15,096 nt of DNA from positions 1-15,096 of the forward strand of contig LT649728.1 of the NCBI GenBank assembly GCA_900128395.1, written 5' to 3'. Under the pieces are notes generated by a model. It was not told the DNA's origin. It searched no databases and saw only the letters and a program-made list of their open reading frames with translations. A program made the position numbers and the translations under genes. Shown here one piece after another: positions 1-10,160 of the stretch. This DNA comes from Stramenopiles sp. TOSAG23-2. Taxonomy: Eukaryota; Sar. Numbering within the stretch: the first letter of the stretch is position 1; the number at the start of each line of letters is the position of its first letter.

Positions 1-209
1 GCCAAAAACACAACGCACCAACCTGGCGGCTGGGTGATGGAAAATAATAATAATAATAAATAATAATGAATTGTGCAATTAATAATTTACCTGGTATTAC
101 TAATATTCGTATAAAAATTTGGTAAGGCATGGAAAAGAAATGATGTTATAATAATATAAAAAAGAAGAGAATCATATATCAAGAACAGAAACTAATAATA
201 ACAAACTAT
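1..209. other. 5' flank of the GBP-like gene with a short AAT microsatellite
   Basis: This is AT-rich non-coding sequence leading into the first coding gene. Positions about 43-67 are an imperfect AAT/AATA microsatellite, the same trinucleotide that is expanded inside the downstream gene. It presumably holds the promoter and 5' UTR, but I see no TATA box or initiator that I could defend. Nothing resembling a coding exon was found here. Confidence 0.5.
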
Positions 210-3047
<2,838 letters not shown>

Positions 3048-3298
3048 GACGAAAATATTTTTTAAATGTGGCCAATAAATTAATATACCAACTAAGACAT
3101 AAGAGAGGTGTATTTGTATTGTACGTATAAAAAAGAAAAGAAGTACTAATTCTCGTAAAATCTCTATCTACATATCAAAATTAAATTGATAATGTTTATT
3201 TTATAAAATAAATTTTTAATATCTTGTTGATGTTTATTTGATAATTTCCAATGTTTTGGGATTTTTATTTTTGTAAAATCTACATGCACATTTTATTT
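3048..3298. other. Convergent 3' intergenic region with candidate poly(A) signals on both strands
   Basis: AT-rich spacer between two genes that point at each other. AATAAA at 3074-3079 lies 27 nt past the GBP stop codon and fits its poly(A) signal. For the reverse-strand peptidase gene, TTTATT (AATAAA on the minus strand) occurs at 3292-3297, 3233-3238 and 3195-3200. The 251-bp spacing means the two 3' UTRs are close and may overlap. No other gene seen. Confidence 0.5.
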
Positions 3299-5221
3299 TT
3301 AATTAAATATCGTCTCGTCGAATTTTATCCATTCACTTACAATTGGTGTTCCGCGTCCAATAACAGGATCCCAATTTGATGAATCAACTTCATATCCATA
3401 TTTACAACATGATGCCTCATCTCCACCTGTACATTTATTATTATTTTTATTACTGCTAGTATTATCATCTATTGAAATCTTAAATCCATTTATTGGTATA
3501 CTATATAGCCATTTATTTGCAAATCCAAGTACAGGTCGATTGTTATTTATTCGTATCATATTAATATGTGCTAATATGGCGGCAATAGTTGGGGCAGAAC
3601 AACTGGTTCCATCCATCGTAAAATAACCTCCTTCACCAACACCTTTTGAGTAAACAATAAAGTTATGGCCTAAAGCAGATACATCTGGATATGCACGATT
3701 TGAAGCATTGAAAAGATATGTAGGTGGTTTTGTAATTGCACTATTTTTCAAATATTTATTTACTTCCTCTTTTTGATATTCAGGCATTTTTGCATAAATG
3801 CTAAATCCACCACCGGATGTGATTAAACTTCCATATCCTGTACTAGCAACTTTTTCTAATGTACTAAATGTTCCATTTGCACATGGTGAAGTTGCAAATT
3901 TATTACACATTGTTGGAATAGATGTTTCCATCAATGTATCTGGATGTACGAGTGCTGTTGCCCCAACACTAATTACAAAAGGAGAAGATGCAGGGAAATC
4001 TGGATTTAAAATATCTTTTCTTCCAGTATCTTTAGAACAGTCTTGATTAATTCGACCAGGAGCACCAAAATCACCACTAGAAACGACCAATGTAACTCCT
4101 AATGCCGTTACTTTCATAAATTCAATATTTGTACGCTCAACGTATGTTTTTGAATTTGTGCTCCAATACGTGCAGTTTGCAGGCATATCAGGGCCAAACT
4201 CATCGCTACATTGGGAGCTCTCTGGATATCCCCAAGAAATTGATACAACACTTGGACGATTTTCCGTTGAATTTTTATTGAATAAATCAAATGCAAATTG
4301 TAACATCCAATTTTCATTCATCCAAAATGTTGTACTTAAACTGGGATTAAGACCAGTGATGAAGTCTATATCCATCTGGGATTCAGAATTTGGAAAATCC
4401 TCATCGTTATCCCCAATAATATTAACATTTCCAGTGGTAATAATATCAACTTCCTCTTGCCATTTTTTCATATCATTTGGATTATATCCTTCAGGTCCTA
4501 ATGCATGTTGAAATTCTGCAACGGATTGAACCATTTTATTGCCATTTTTAAAGTTTTCGCTTTCCACATTTTCTAATACGGGTACATTATATAAGTTATT
4601 TAGTGTTTTTGGTATTATTAACTTGCCATTTATACTATCTTTATCTTTCAAGTATTTTGTCGTTTTTGTGGACTTCTTCTTTTTTAAATCTCTAAATTCA
4701 CTTAATTTTGATATGAAATCAATATGACCTTTTAATTTATCTGGAATATCATATGGTAGGGTTCGTGGGATGATTATATCGTCATATAGACTGTGTTGAT
4801 AATTATAAAACCTACTTGTTGGTAGCATTTTTTCTATTTCACTGATATTCATATGTAATTGAATGGCATCCCCAAGAAAAATTTGTCTCAACATTTTAAA
4901 ATTTGATAAATAGTTTTCAACATGTGCAATAGTTTCATTTGTAGGCTTTACATATTCAAGTACTTGTTCTTTTGACATATGTTTTCCATACATATTTTTA
5001 TTATTTGGATCTGATATTTGGTTTAAATGATTTTCCAGTTTAGAAATACCTACTTCATTTTGTTTTAAATAAATAGTAAAAAAGATATTTTGTTTTAAAC
5101 TACCTCGTTCTTTTCTTAACCATTTTTGTTGTTTCGTTGTTGCTGATGATGCTGATAAAATTATTAAAAGCAACAACATTGAATGTAATAATAAACATTC
5201 TATTAATTTCATGGCATACAC
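3299..5221 (-). CDS. Sedolisin-family (S53) serine-carboxyl peptidase, tripeptidyl-peptidase-like precursor
   Basis: A 640-residue, intronless precursor. Residues 1-27 are a signal peptide (Leu-rich core LLLLIILSASS). About 45-190 fits the pro-kumamolisin propeptide (NHLNQISDPNNKNMYGKHMS). The catalytic domain opens near LYNVP (210-214). All S53 landmarks are visible: catalytic Glu280 and Asp284 in ESQMDID, oxyanion Asp384 in SSGDFG, SGGGFS at 469-474, YPDVSA at 511-516, nucleophile Ser540 in DGTSCSAP, and the C-terminal calcium-site segment NWDPVIGRGTP (Asp618). Length and order match eukaryotic tripeptidyl peptidases such as TPP1, which are synthesised as zymogens, self-activate in acid and release N-terminal tripeptides in lysosomes or outside the cell. 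Four potential N-glycosylation sequons support passage through the secretory pathway. ATG at 5221 is used; Met4 (5212) is an equally good start. Whether it is an exo- or endopeptidase cannot be read from the sequence. Confidence 0.93.
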   Translation of the reverse strand: MYAMKLIECLLLHSMLLLLIILSASSATTKQQKWLRKERGSLKQNIFFTIYLKQNEVGISKLENHLNQISDPNNKNMYGKHMSKEQVLEYVKPTNETIAHVENYLSNFKMLRQIFLGDAIQLHMNISEIEKMLPTSRFYNYQHSLYDDIIIPRTLPYDIPDKLKGHIDFISKLSEFRDLKKKKSTKTTKYLKDKDSINGKLIIPKTLNNLYNVPVLENVESENFKNGNKMVQSVAEFQHALGPEGYNPNDMKKWQEEVDIITTGNVNIIGDNDEDFPNSESQMDIDFITGLNPSLSTTFWMNENWMLQFAFDLFNKNSTENRPSVVSISWGYPESSQCSDEFGPDMPANCTYWSTNSKTYVERTNIEFMKVTALGVTLVVSSGDFGAPGRINQDCSKDTGRKDILNPDFPASSPFVISVGATALVHPDTLMETSIPTMCNKFATSPCANGTFSTLEKVASTGYGSLITSGGGFSIYAKMPEYQKEEVNKYLKNSAITKPPTYLFNASNRAYPDVSALGHNFIVYSKGVGEGGYFTMDGTSCSAPTIAAILAHINMIRINNNRPVLGFANKWLYSIPINGFKISIDDNTSSNKNNNKCTGGDEASCCKYGYEVDSSNWDPVIGRGTPIVSEWIKFDETIFN

Positions 5222-5816
5222 CTATATTAGATGGATTGCTACTTCTATTTGTTTTTCAATCTATTGTGCTTTTTTGTCTCTTTTACCATTTGTGATTAAA
5301 ATAAATACAAAAAAAAAAATATAATACCATATTAATATTTCGAATTCATTACTAAAATATCTTATTTATTACAAACAGAGAGGATACATGATAGCCAGGA
5401 TAGATATGTTGTTGTATAAAACAAAGTTCAACCATAGGAGCGAGAGAAAATACTCGTAGCACTTTATAAAATTTACTACTGCTGTGTTAGTGTACGAGGG
5501 GCTAGATAATACCTTAACATAGCTACCAAATGTGACAAATCATCTCTCTGGACAAATCGTTCAATAAAATATATATGGTTTGCCTTGCTGTGCATGTGAT
5601 CATGCTTTTTTATAATGTTATCTGCCTGTCGTCTAATATTGACGTGATAGGCATATTACAAGTTACGAAGAATACAATTGCTATTGCGTAGTACGTATAG
5701 TCTCGTCTGAATCGTTATAATTTTATTAAAAGAAGCGTTTTCCTGAGAGTTTGTTTCATATTTCATATCTTCATTTTTGAAGGAGTTCGGCTGTATGGCC
5801 ATATAGATACAAAAAT
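5222..5816. promoter_or_regulatory. Divergent intergenic region (presumed bidirectional promoter)
   Basis: 595 bp between the start codons of two divergent genes (peptidase on minus, two-exon gene on plus). It must contain both promoters, but I cannot point to a convincing core element. A short poly-A run lies near 5308-5319. There is no ORF with coding character and no tRNA-like fold that I could recognise. Confidence 0.4.
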
Positions 5817-6637
5817 ATGGATGTTGAGCAGATACCGCCATTAAGTAAAATGTTCAAACAAACATCTTATTGGGGTACTAATTGCAATCCAAAGCCGAAA
5901 ACGCCACCAAAACATAAACGTTTTCATGCATTGGGTAGTGAAGTAGCATTTCCAATCTCCCCACGAAGACCTGGAAAGCCTTTATCTTCATTAGCAACAC
6001 CATCTCCAAGACAACTTAAACAAGCTTTAGCAAATAATAATACGGTTGGCTCAGTAAAAGATAATGCCGTGAGATTGGGCAATTCAGTAACTTCAACTAG
6101 ACACACGATTGCTATTGTTACTAAAAATGTTGATAATATATGGAAACCGCCACCTAGACCAAAGGGCCATGTCGTGCACAAAAAATTTGAACCGCAAGTT
6201 GATCCTGTTGATTTAGACAATTCACATCGTAAGTAATTAATGTATATTTTCTTTACATAAAAATCAACCACAAAAGTAAAATATAGAAATCCGTGCTAAC
6301 ACATCACATCACCCTCTTTACATACATACTATCTATAGATCGCATTGAACAATTTGATGATACATATGCGAAAAAATCTCCACCATATGATAAATTAATG
6401 AGATTTGTAACTAATCCAACACCAGTTGAATATCCGAAAATTGATTATGATGTCGAGGGCAATAATAAATTTCCAAATTTAGATAAATTAATTGAGAAAT
6501 ATTCAACTGCTCAAATAGCTGCACAGGAACGACTTGCTGCAGTTAAAGCTAGAAAGAAGAAATTAAAACGTGAAGCAAATGAAAAGGCATTAAATAGAAT
6601 GGTAGCAGATGCAAGAGAAATGTATTCTACAATTTAA
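5817..6637 (+). CDS. Uncharacterised basic, proline-rich protein, two exons
   Basis: I do not recognise this family. Exon 1 is 5817-6228 and exon 2 is 6339-6637; splicing across the 110-nt intron joins phase-1 ends and gives 711 nt, about 236 residues, ending in TAA. The start ATG has A at -3. The N-terminal part is rich in Pro/Lys/Arg (PKPKTPPKHKRF, SPRRPGKP, TPSPRQLKQAL, WKPPPRPKGH) and looks unstructured. Exon 2 encodes a segment with YDKLMRFVTNPTPVEYPK and then a highly charged helix (about the last 70 residues, AAVKARKKKLKREANEKAL) likely to be coiled coil. There is no signal peptide or membrane segment. The Pro-Lys rich head plus basic coil recalls cytoskeletal or axonemal accessory proteins, but that is only a resemblance. 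Without splicing the frame ends four codons later (stop at 6234-6236), so intron retention would give a 139-residue form. Confidence 0.75.
6229..6338 (+). other. Spliceosomal intron (110 nt)
   Basis: Donor GTAAGT (6229-6234) matches the eukaryotic consensus exactly and the acceptor is CTATAG ending at 6338. The preceding TTTACATACATACTATC stretch is only moderately pyrimidine-rich. A phase-1 junction restores a continuous frame (codon C|AT = His) into a coding-like downstream exon. The alternative AG near 6285 leads to an early stop. Confidence 0.8.
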
Positions 6638-7150
6638 AAAGGAAGTGTCATAATGTTTTATTCTTTTTCTTTTTGAATATACGAGTAAGGTTTATAAATA
6701 TATACCGTATCATATTATACTCTCCTTTTTTTTTACCAAAAAATATATATGTGCATAGTATTTTCCAGGTTGTCCACAGAGCGAGAAGAGAATTTTCTTC
6801 ACAGCTTCAGGAGAACAACTGCAAAACTTAAACTTTTAAACACCATATATATAATATTTTTGGAATATAATTTTTCACGAAATTCCAAAGACCTATATAT
6901 ATTATTATATTAAAATCTAAGTTTATCTCTCCCGTAAATAGTAAAATACTAAGATGATATGTATTGATGCGCTCAATTACTTGAGAGATGGAATTAATCA
7001 GTTTGGCTGTAGATCAAAATTTAAATTAAATTTATTTTTTATACGTATGAATTATGCATTTAAATAAAAAAATGATTATATAAAAAATTATATTATTTTT
7101 TTTTACCCTGTGAAAAATATTTTTATTACCTACGTACTATCGTACGAAAA
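6638..7150. other. Convergent 3' intergenic region
   Basis: 513 bp of AT-rich sequence between two convergent genes. TTTATT at 7031-7036 (AATAAA on the minus strand) lies 115 nt beyond the phosphatase stop and is its plausible poly(A) signal; AATAAA at 7063-7068 is the only plus-strand match and is far from the upstream stop. A small hairpin (TTTGGAAT 6859-6866 with ATTCCAAA 6882-6889) is present. No coding sequence seen. Confidence 0.45.
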
Positions 7151-7801
7151 CTATTTCTTCCCTTTTTCTTCTTGTAATTCAAATAACGATGCATCTTTGA
7201 AACGATGTTGTTTGTATTTTATTAAATCAAATGTAATTTTACCATTAAATAATTGTTGTTCATATTCTACTAATTGTTCCATAAAACCATAATTTGGTGC
7301 AGTGACTGGACGTTTACCTTTGACAAATACAAATGCTGCATGTAAACTCATTTTTTCACTATACATTAAATATGCAATAACAACACTGGCACTTCTACTC
7401 ATTCCAACTTGACAATGTACTAATGCAGCACCATCGTTACCTTTGGCATCTTCTATACATGCAAACGCTTCGTCCAATATATTCAATAAGTTTGCTTTAT
7501 CCCTATCTGTAGAGTCGCTTAATTTGATATGTGCATATTGGAAATCGTCTTCAAAGTGACATTCACTTTCTACCGTGACGTTTACAATATGCGTAATTTT
7601 TAATGTATTTTGCATCATTTGTTTATCTGTCGTTACTTCATATCCACCTAAATATAAATACGGTAGTATTTTTGTACAGTTCACATCTACAGATAAAGAT
7701 GGTTTCATTTTAAATAATTTGCGTCGTTGTGCAATAGATGATTTTTTATTATTATTATCATTACTACTATTATTATTATTATTATTATTATTATCAGTCA
7801 T
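7151..7801 (-). CDS. Dual-specificity protein phosphatase (DSP/DUSP-like)
   Basis: A 216-residue protein. After a low-complexity head with eight consecutive Asn and an Asn/Ser stretch (residues 4-18), the DSP fold starts at about residue 42 with ILPYLYLGGYEVTTD, the family's first strand and loop. The P-loop is VHCQVGMSRSASVVIAYLM: Cys130 is the nucleophile and Arg136 binds phosphate, matching HCxxGxSRSxS. Asp96 in HIKLSDS is the likely general acid. PNYGFMEQLVEYEQQL (169-184) is the typical closing helix. By family it removes phosphate from Ser/Thr and Tyr of protein substrates, often MAP kinases, but no kinase-docking domain, signal peptide or membrane segment is present, so the substrate is unknown. 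Intact and of normal length for a small DSP. Confidence 0.93.
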   Translation of the reverse strand: MTDNNNNNNNNSSNDNNNKKSSIAQRRKLFKMKPSLSVDVNCTKILPYLYLGGYEVTTDKQMMQNTLKITHIVNVTVESECHFEDDFQYAHIKLSDSTDRDKANLLNILDEAFACIEDAKGNDGAALVHCQVGMSRSASVVIAYLMYSEKMSLHAAFVFVKGKRPVTAPNYGFMEQLVEYEQQLFNGKITFDLIKYKQHRFKDASLFELQEEKGKK

Positions 7802-8026
7802 TCGCTATTTTATATAATATAATTATTAATTTTTTTTCCTAATTTCTAAAATAAATATATATATATATACAAACACACGCAATATATATATCAATTGGTT
7901 TTAAAGAAGGGACAACTTATTGTAGTCTTTTGTGATATCTATATCTTATACATCATCTATAGAAGGTTATCCTATTTTTAAAAAATTAATATTTATTTTC
8001 CATTTACATTGTGCCATTTGTTGATA
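7802..8026. other. Upstream flank of the phosphatase gene, ending at the transposon insertion site
   Basis: 225 bp of AT-rich sequence with an (AT)n run at about 7855-7869. It is the presumed promoter and 5' UTR of the reverse-strand phosphatase gene. The transposon begins immediately after TA at 8025-8026, so it has landed close to, and possibly within, the upstream region of that gene. Confidence 0.5.
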
Positions 8027-8264
8027 CAGATGTTTGCAACCAACACCGGACAGTGAGAGAGAGAGACCTGCAAGAAAAAAAAAAAAATACTAAATCGGGT
8101 TTTAGCATATTAGCATAGAAATAGCATTAAAATATATAATTTTGACGAAATATTAAATCGGGTTTTAGCATATTAGCATATAAATAGCACTAAAATACAT
8201 GATTTTGACTAAATTCGGGTTTTAATCAAATTCAATAATAATTCAATAATATATATATATATAT
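8027..8264 (+). repeat. Left terminal inverted repeat
   Basis: Exact reverse complement of 8895-9132. In order from the tip it contains the 15-bp terminus, a (GA)n stretch, CCTGCAAG, a 13-A run, and two copies (starting near 8092 and 8155) of a roughly 63-bp subrepeat beginning AAATCGGGTTTTAGCATATT, then a third partial copy at about 8211. It ends in an (AT)n run. Perfect identity of the two arms implies recent insertion or ongoing homogenisation. Confidence 0.95.
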
Positions 8265-8360
8265 ATAATAATATCATACACATAATATGTCTAAACGGTA
8301 TACTACATATCAAAGTAATTACTGTATATACGTACAACATTCAGTACATACATAATCATT

Positions 8361-8927
8361 ATGCCAAAGAGTAAAAATAGAAGAAAGAGACGACGTAGAC
8401 ACAAGCGTGTACAAAGAAGAGGATTCAGAGTCCAAATTGGTGCAAATTTATTACCTATCGTTAATGCTAGAAAACATGACGAATTGAAAATTCAAACAGA
8501 TATGTTAACATTTTATTATGAGAACAGACCAAGATCATTTCGTTGGTGCTCTGACCGTAGAGGGGTATTAAACGGGGCAAAACATTATGTATCGAACAGT
8601 ACATTACAAGAATGGGTAGCTCATTATGAAAAATTCGGGGAGCCACCTATAATAACGAAGAGGTATATGCCGAGGGGTGGTAATAAAAGTTTGAATACCG
8701 AACAACAAAACATGTTGAAAAAATTAGCGTTAGAAAACCCGGAATGTTACTTGGACGAGTTACAAGAGCTGATGATAGCAAAGGGATTGTATGTATTGTG
8801 GAAAGAAATATACTGTATGTATAACGATATCTGTTTTCTATATATATCTATATATCTATATTTGTTTATATGCAAAGTCGTCTATCTTCGTATGATATAT
8901 ATATATATATTATTGAATTATTATTGA
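8361..8927 (+). CDS. Truncated Tc1/mariner-type transposase: DNA-binding domain only
   Basis: 188 residues with A at -3 of the start. Residues 1-21 are almost entirely Arg/Lys (nuclear-localisation-like). About 38-95 fits a first HTH (NSTLQEWVAHYEKFGEPP) and about 110-142 a second (LNTEQQNMLKKLALENPECY then LDELQELM), the paired arrangement used by Tc1/mariner transposases to bind their TIRs. Homologous enzymes continue for about 200 more residues with the DDE/DDD catalytic core; here the frame instead runs through about 45 Tyr/Ile-rich residues read from AT-rich DNA and stops inside the right TIR. No catalytic Asp is recognisable. It could be a dead remnant, or a TIR-binding protein that competes with active transposase. 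A GTATGT splice-donor match lies at 8789-8794 exactly where family similarity ends. Confidence 0.75.
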   Translation: MPKSKNRRKRRRRHKRVQRRGFRVQIGANLLPIVNARKHDELKIQTDMLTFYYENRPRSFRWCSDRRGVLNGAKHYVSNSTLQEWVAHYEKFGEPPIITKRYMPRGGNKSLNTEQQNMLKKLALENPECYLDELQELMIAKGLYVLWKEIYCMYNDICFLYISIYLYLFICKVVYLRMIYIYILLNYY

Positions 8928-9132
8928 ATTTGATTAAAACCCGAATTTAGTCAAAATCATGTATTTTAGTGCTATTTATATGCTAATATGCTAAAACCCG
9001 ATTTAATATTTCGTCAAAATTATATATTTTAATGCTATTTCTATGCTAATATGCTAAAACCCGATTTAGTATTTTTTTTTTTTTCTTGCAGGTCTCTCTC
9101 TCTCACTGTCCGGTGTTGGTTGCAAACATCTG
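8895..9132 (-). repeat. Right terminal inverted repeat
   Basis: Exact inverted copy of 8027-8264. In plus-strand reading it holds a 13-T tract followed by CTTGCAG (ending 9091), which has the form of a eukaryotic 3' splice site facing outward from the element. Confidence 0.95.
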
Positions 9133-10160
9133 TAACTAAGTTTAAGTATATTTAGTCGATGATTATTTTTCGATAATGAAAATTCTGAAATTTTATCGAT
9201 TTTTCTAATTCCAGGAATTCATGTTTCGTAGTTCTACCAGTAAATAGAAGAACACAGCACTAAAAAATAAAAACCAATAAATATTACTAATATACAAAAG
9301 AAATCCAGCCAAGATGCATCGTGAGCGCCATAATAATAGTAGTCGTCTACAGTGTTTTTTTAGGGTAGAGGTGCAGAGCTAGTCGCCTGGTTAGTTTAGG
9401 TGCGGTATTAAAGTATTCTATAATGTGGAGTGTGGAGTAGTGCCAGAAGCGTAGGCGACGTATACATATTACATATTACATATGTAATACAGTATTAATA
9501 TGTATCATAAGCATAGCTAGCTCTAGCTAGAGCTAGCTCCACTACTGTACCAGCAGACAGCAGAGCTGGACCTGGATAGCTCTAGCCTATCTTTACAATT
9601 ATCTAAACTTATCACTTATCTCATTCGTATACTGAATGCAGATAAAAAAAATTAATGCTATTCCCTTCTTAATGAAAGCTCCTCACACATTAAAATAGAT
9701 CTAATTGAAAGTGTGTTGATGTGAGGAAACGTATATTTTGCAAAAAAGAGGGGGCAATTCTTCCTCGAATAAACCTTATTTCTAATATTAGCATAAGCAT
9801 ATCATTAAAATACGTCTAATTAATCACGCTGAGGAGAATAATATATTATATAATTTATTATAATAGAACATACATATATATATATATAATCATTTAAACA
9901 AGACTAGCAAAGACATTGGTTCATGTTATCTTATTTGAATCAAAACAAGGCAATAATCCTAATTCTTTTCATTTAGTAAGACTAAATAAATTTGTAAATA
10001 TTGTTAGTGTGCAAACTTTATCGATACTATAACGATACTAACACTTTCATTTTGTAAGTTTATATTAGTATATTAAGAGTAGGATAAGTCATTAAAAATA
10101 AATACATAATATCACAAATATAAATATATATATATAGATATATAGATATATTGAGAGAAG
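9133..10160. other. Long intergenic region upstream of the large secreted-protein gene
   Basis: About 1 kb without a credible gene. It contains two perfect palindromes (9474-9489 and 9515-9538), a 7-bp inverted repeat (CCTCACA 9681-9687 with TGTGAGG 9720-9726), a near-repeat of about 19 bp (CATTAAAATAGATCTAATT near 9688 and a two-mismatch copy near 9804), and an (AT)n/(GATATA)n tract at about 10117-10151 just before the start codon. Any promoter of the downstream gene should be here. Confidence 0.5.
9515..9538. repeat. Perfect 24-bp palindrome
   Basis: Half-site AGCTAGCTCTAG followed directly by its exact reverse complement, so the 24 bp are self-complementary with no spacer. A second perfect palindrome of 16 bp (half-site TATTACAT) lies just upstream at 9474-9489. 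Function unknown; it may be a dimeric protein-binding site or simply AGCT/CTAG repeat structure. Confidence 0.85.

Larger units (their letters stand above)
8027..9132 (+). mobile_element. Tc1/mariner-like DNA transposon, internally deleted, perfect 238-bp TIRs
   Basis: A 1106-bp element flanked on both sides by TA (8025-8026 and 9133-9134), the target-site duplication of the IS630/Tc1/mariner superfamily. Both ends read CAGATGTTTGCAACC inward, with the CAG start common in this superfamily. The terminal inverted repeats are 238 bp each and identical by eye. Between them is one gene encoding a basic N-terminus and a bipartite helix-turn-helix typical of Tc1/mariner transposases, with no room for the DDE/D catalytic domain. 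The element is therefore non-autonomous and would need a transposase supplied by a full-length relative. Confidence 0.9.

Noticed and set aside
5222-5816. tRNA or structured RNA between the divergent genes
   Set aside because: I looked for cloverleaf arms and box elements on both strands and found only isolated partial matches.
8361-8927. Complete transposase
   Set aside because: Only the HTH half is present; the remaining space before the right TIR (about 100 bp) cannot hold a DDE/D domain and no catalytic residues are visible.
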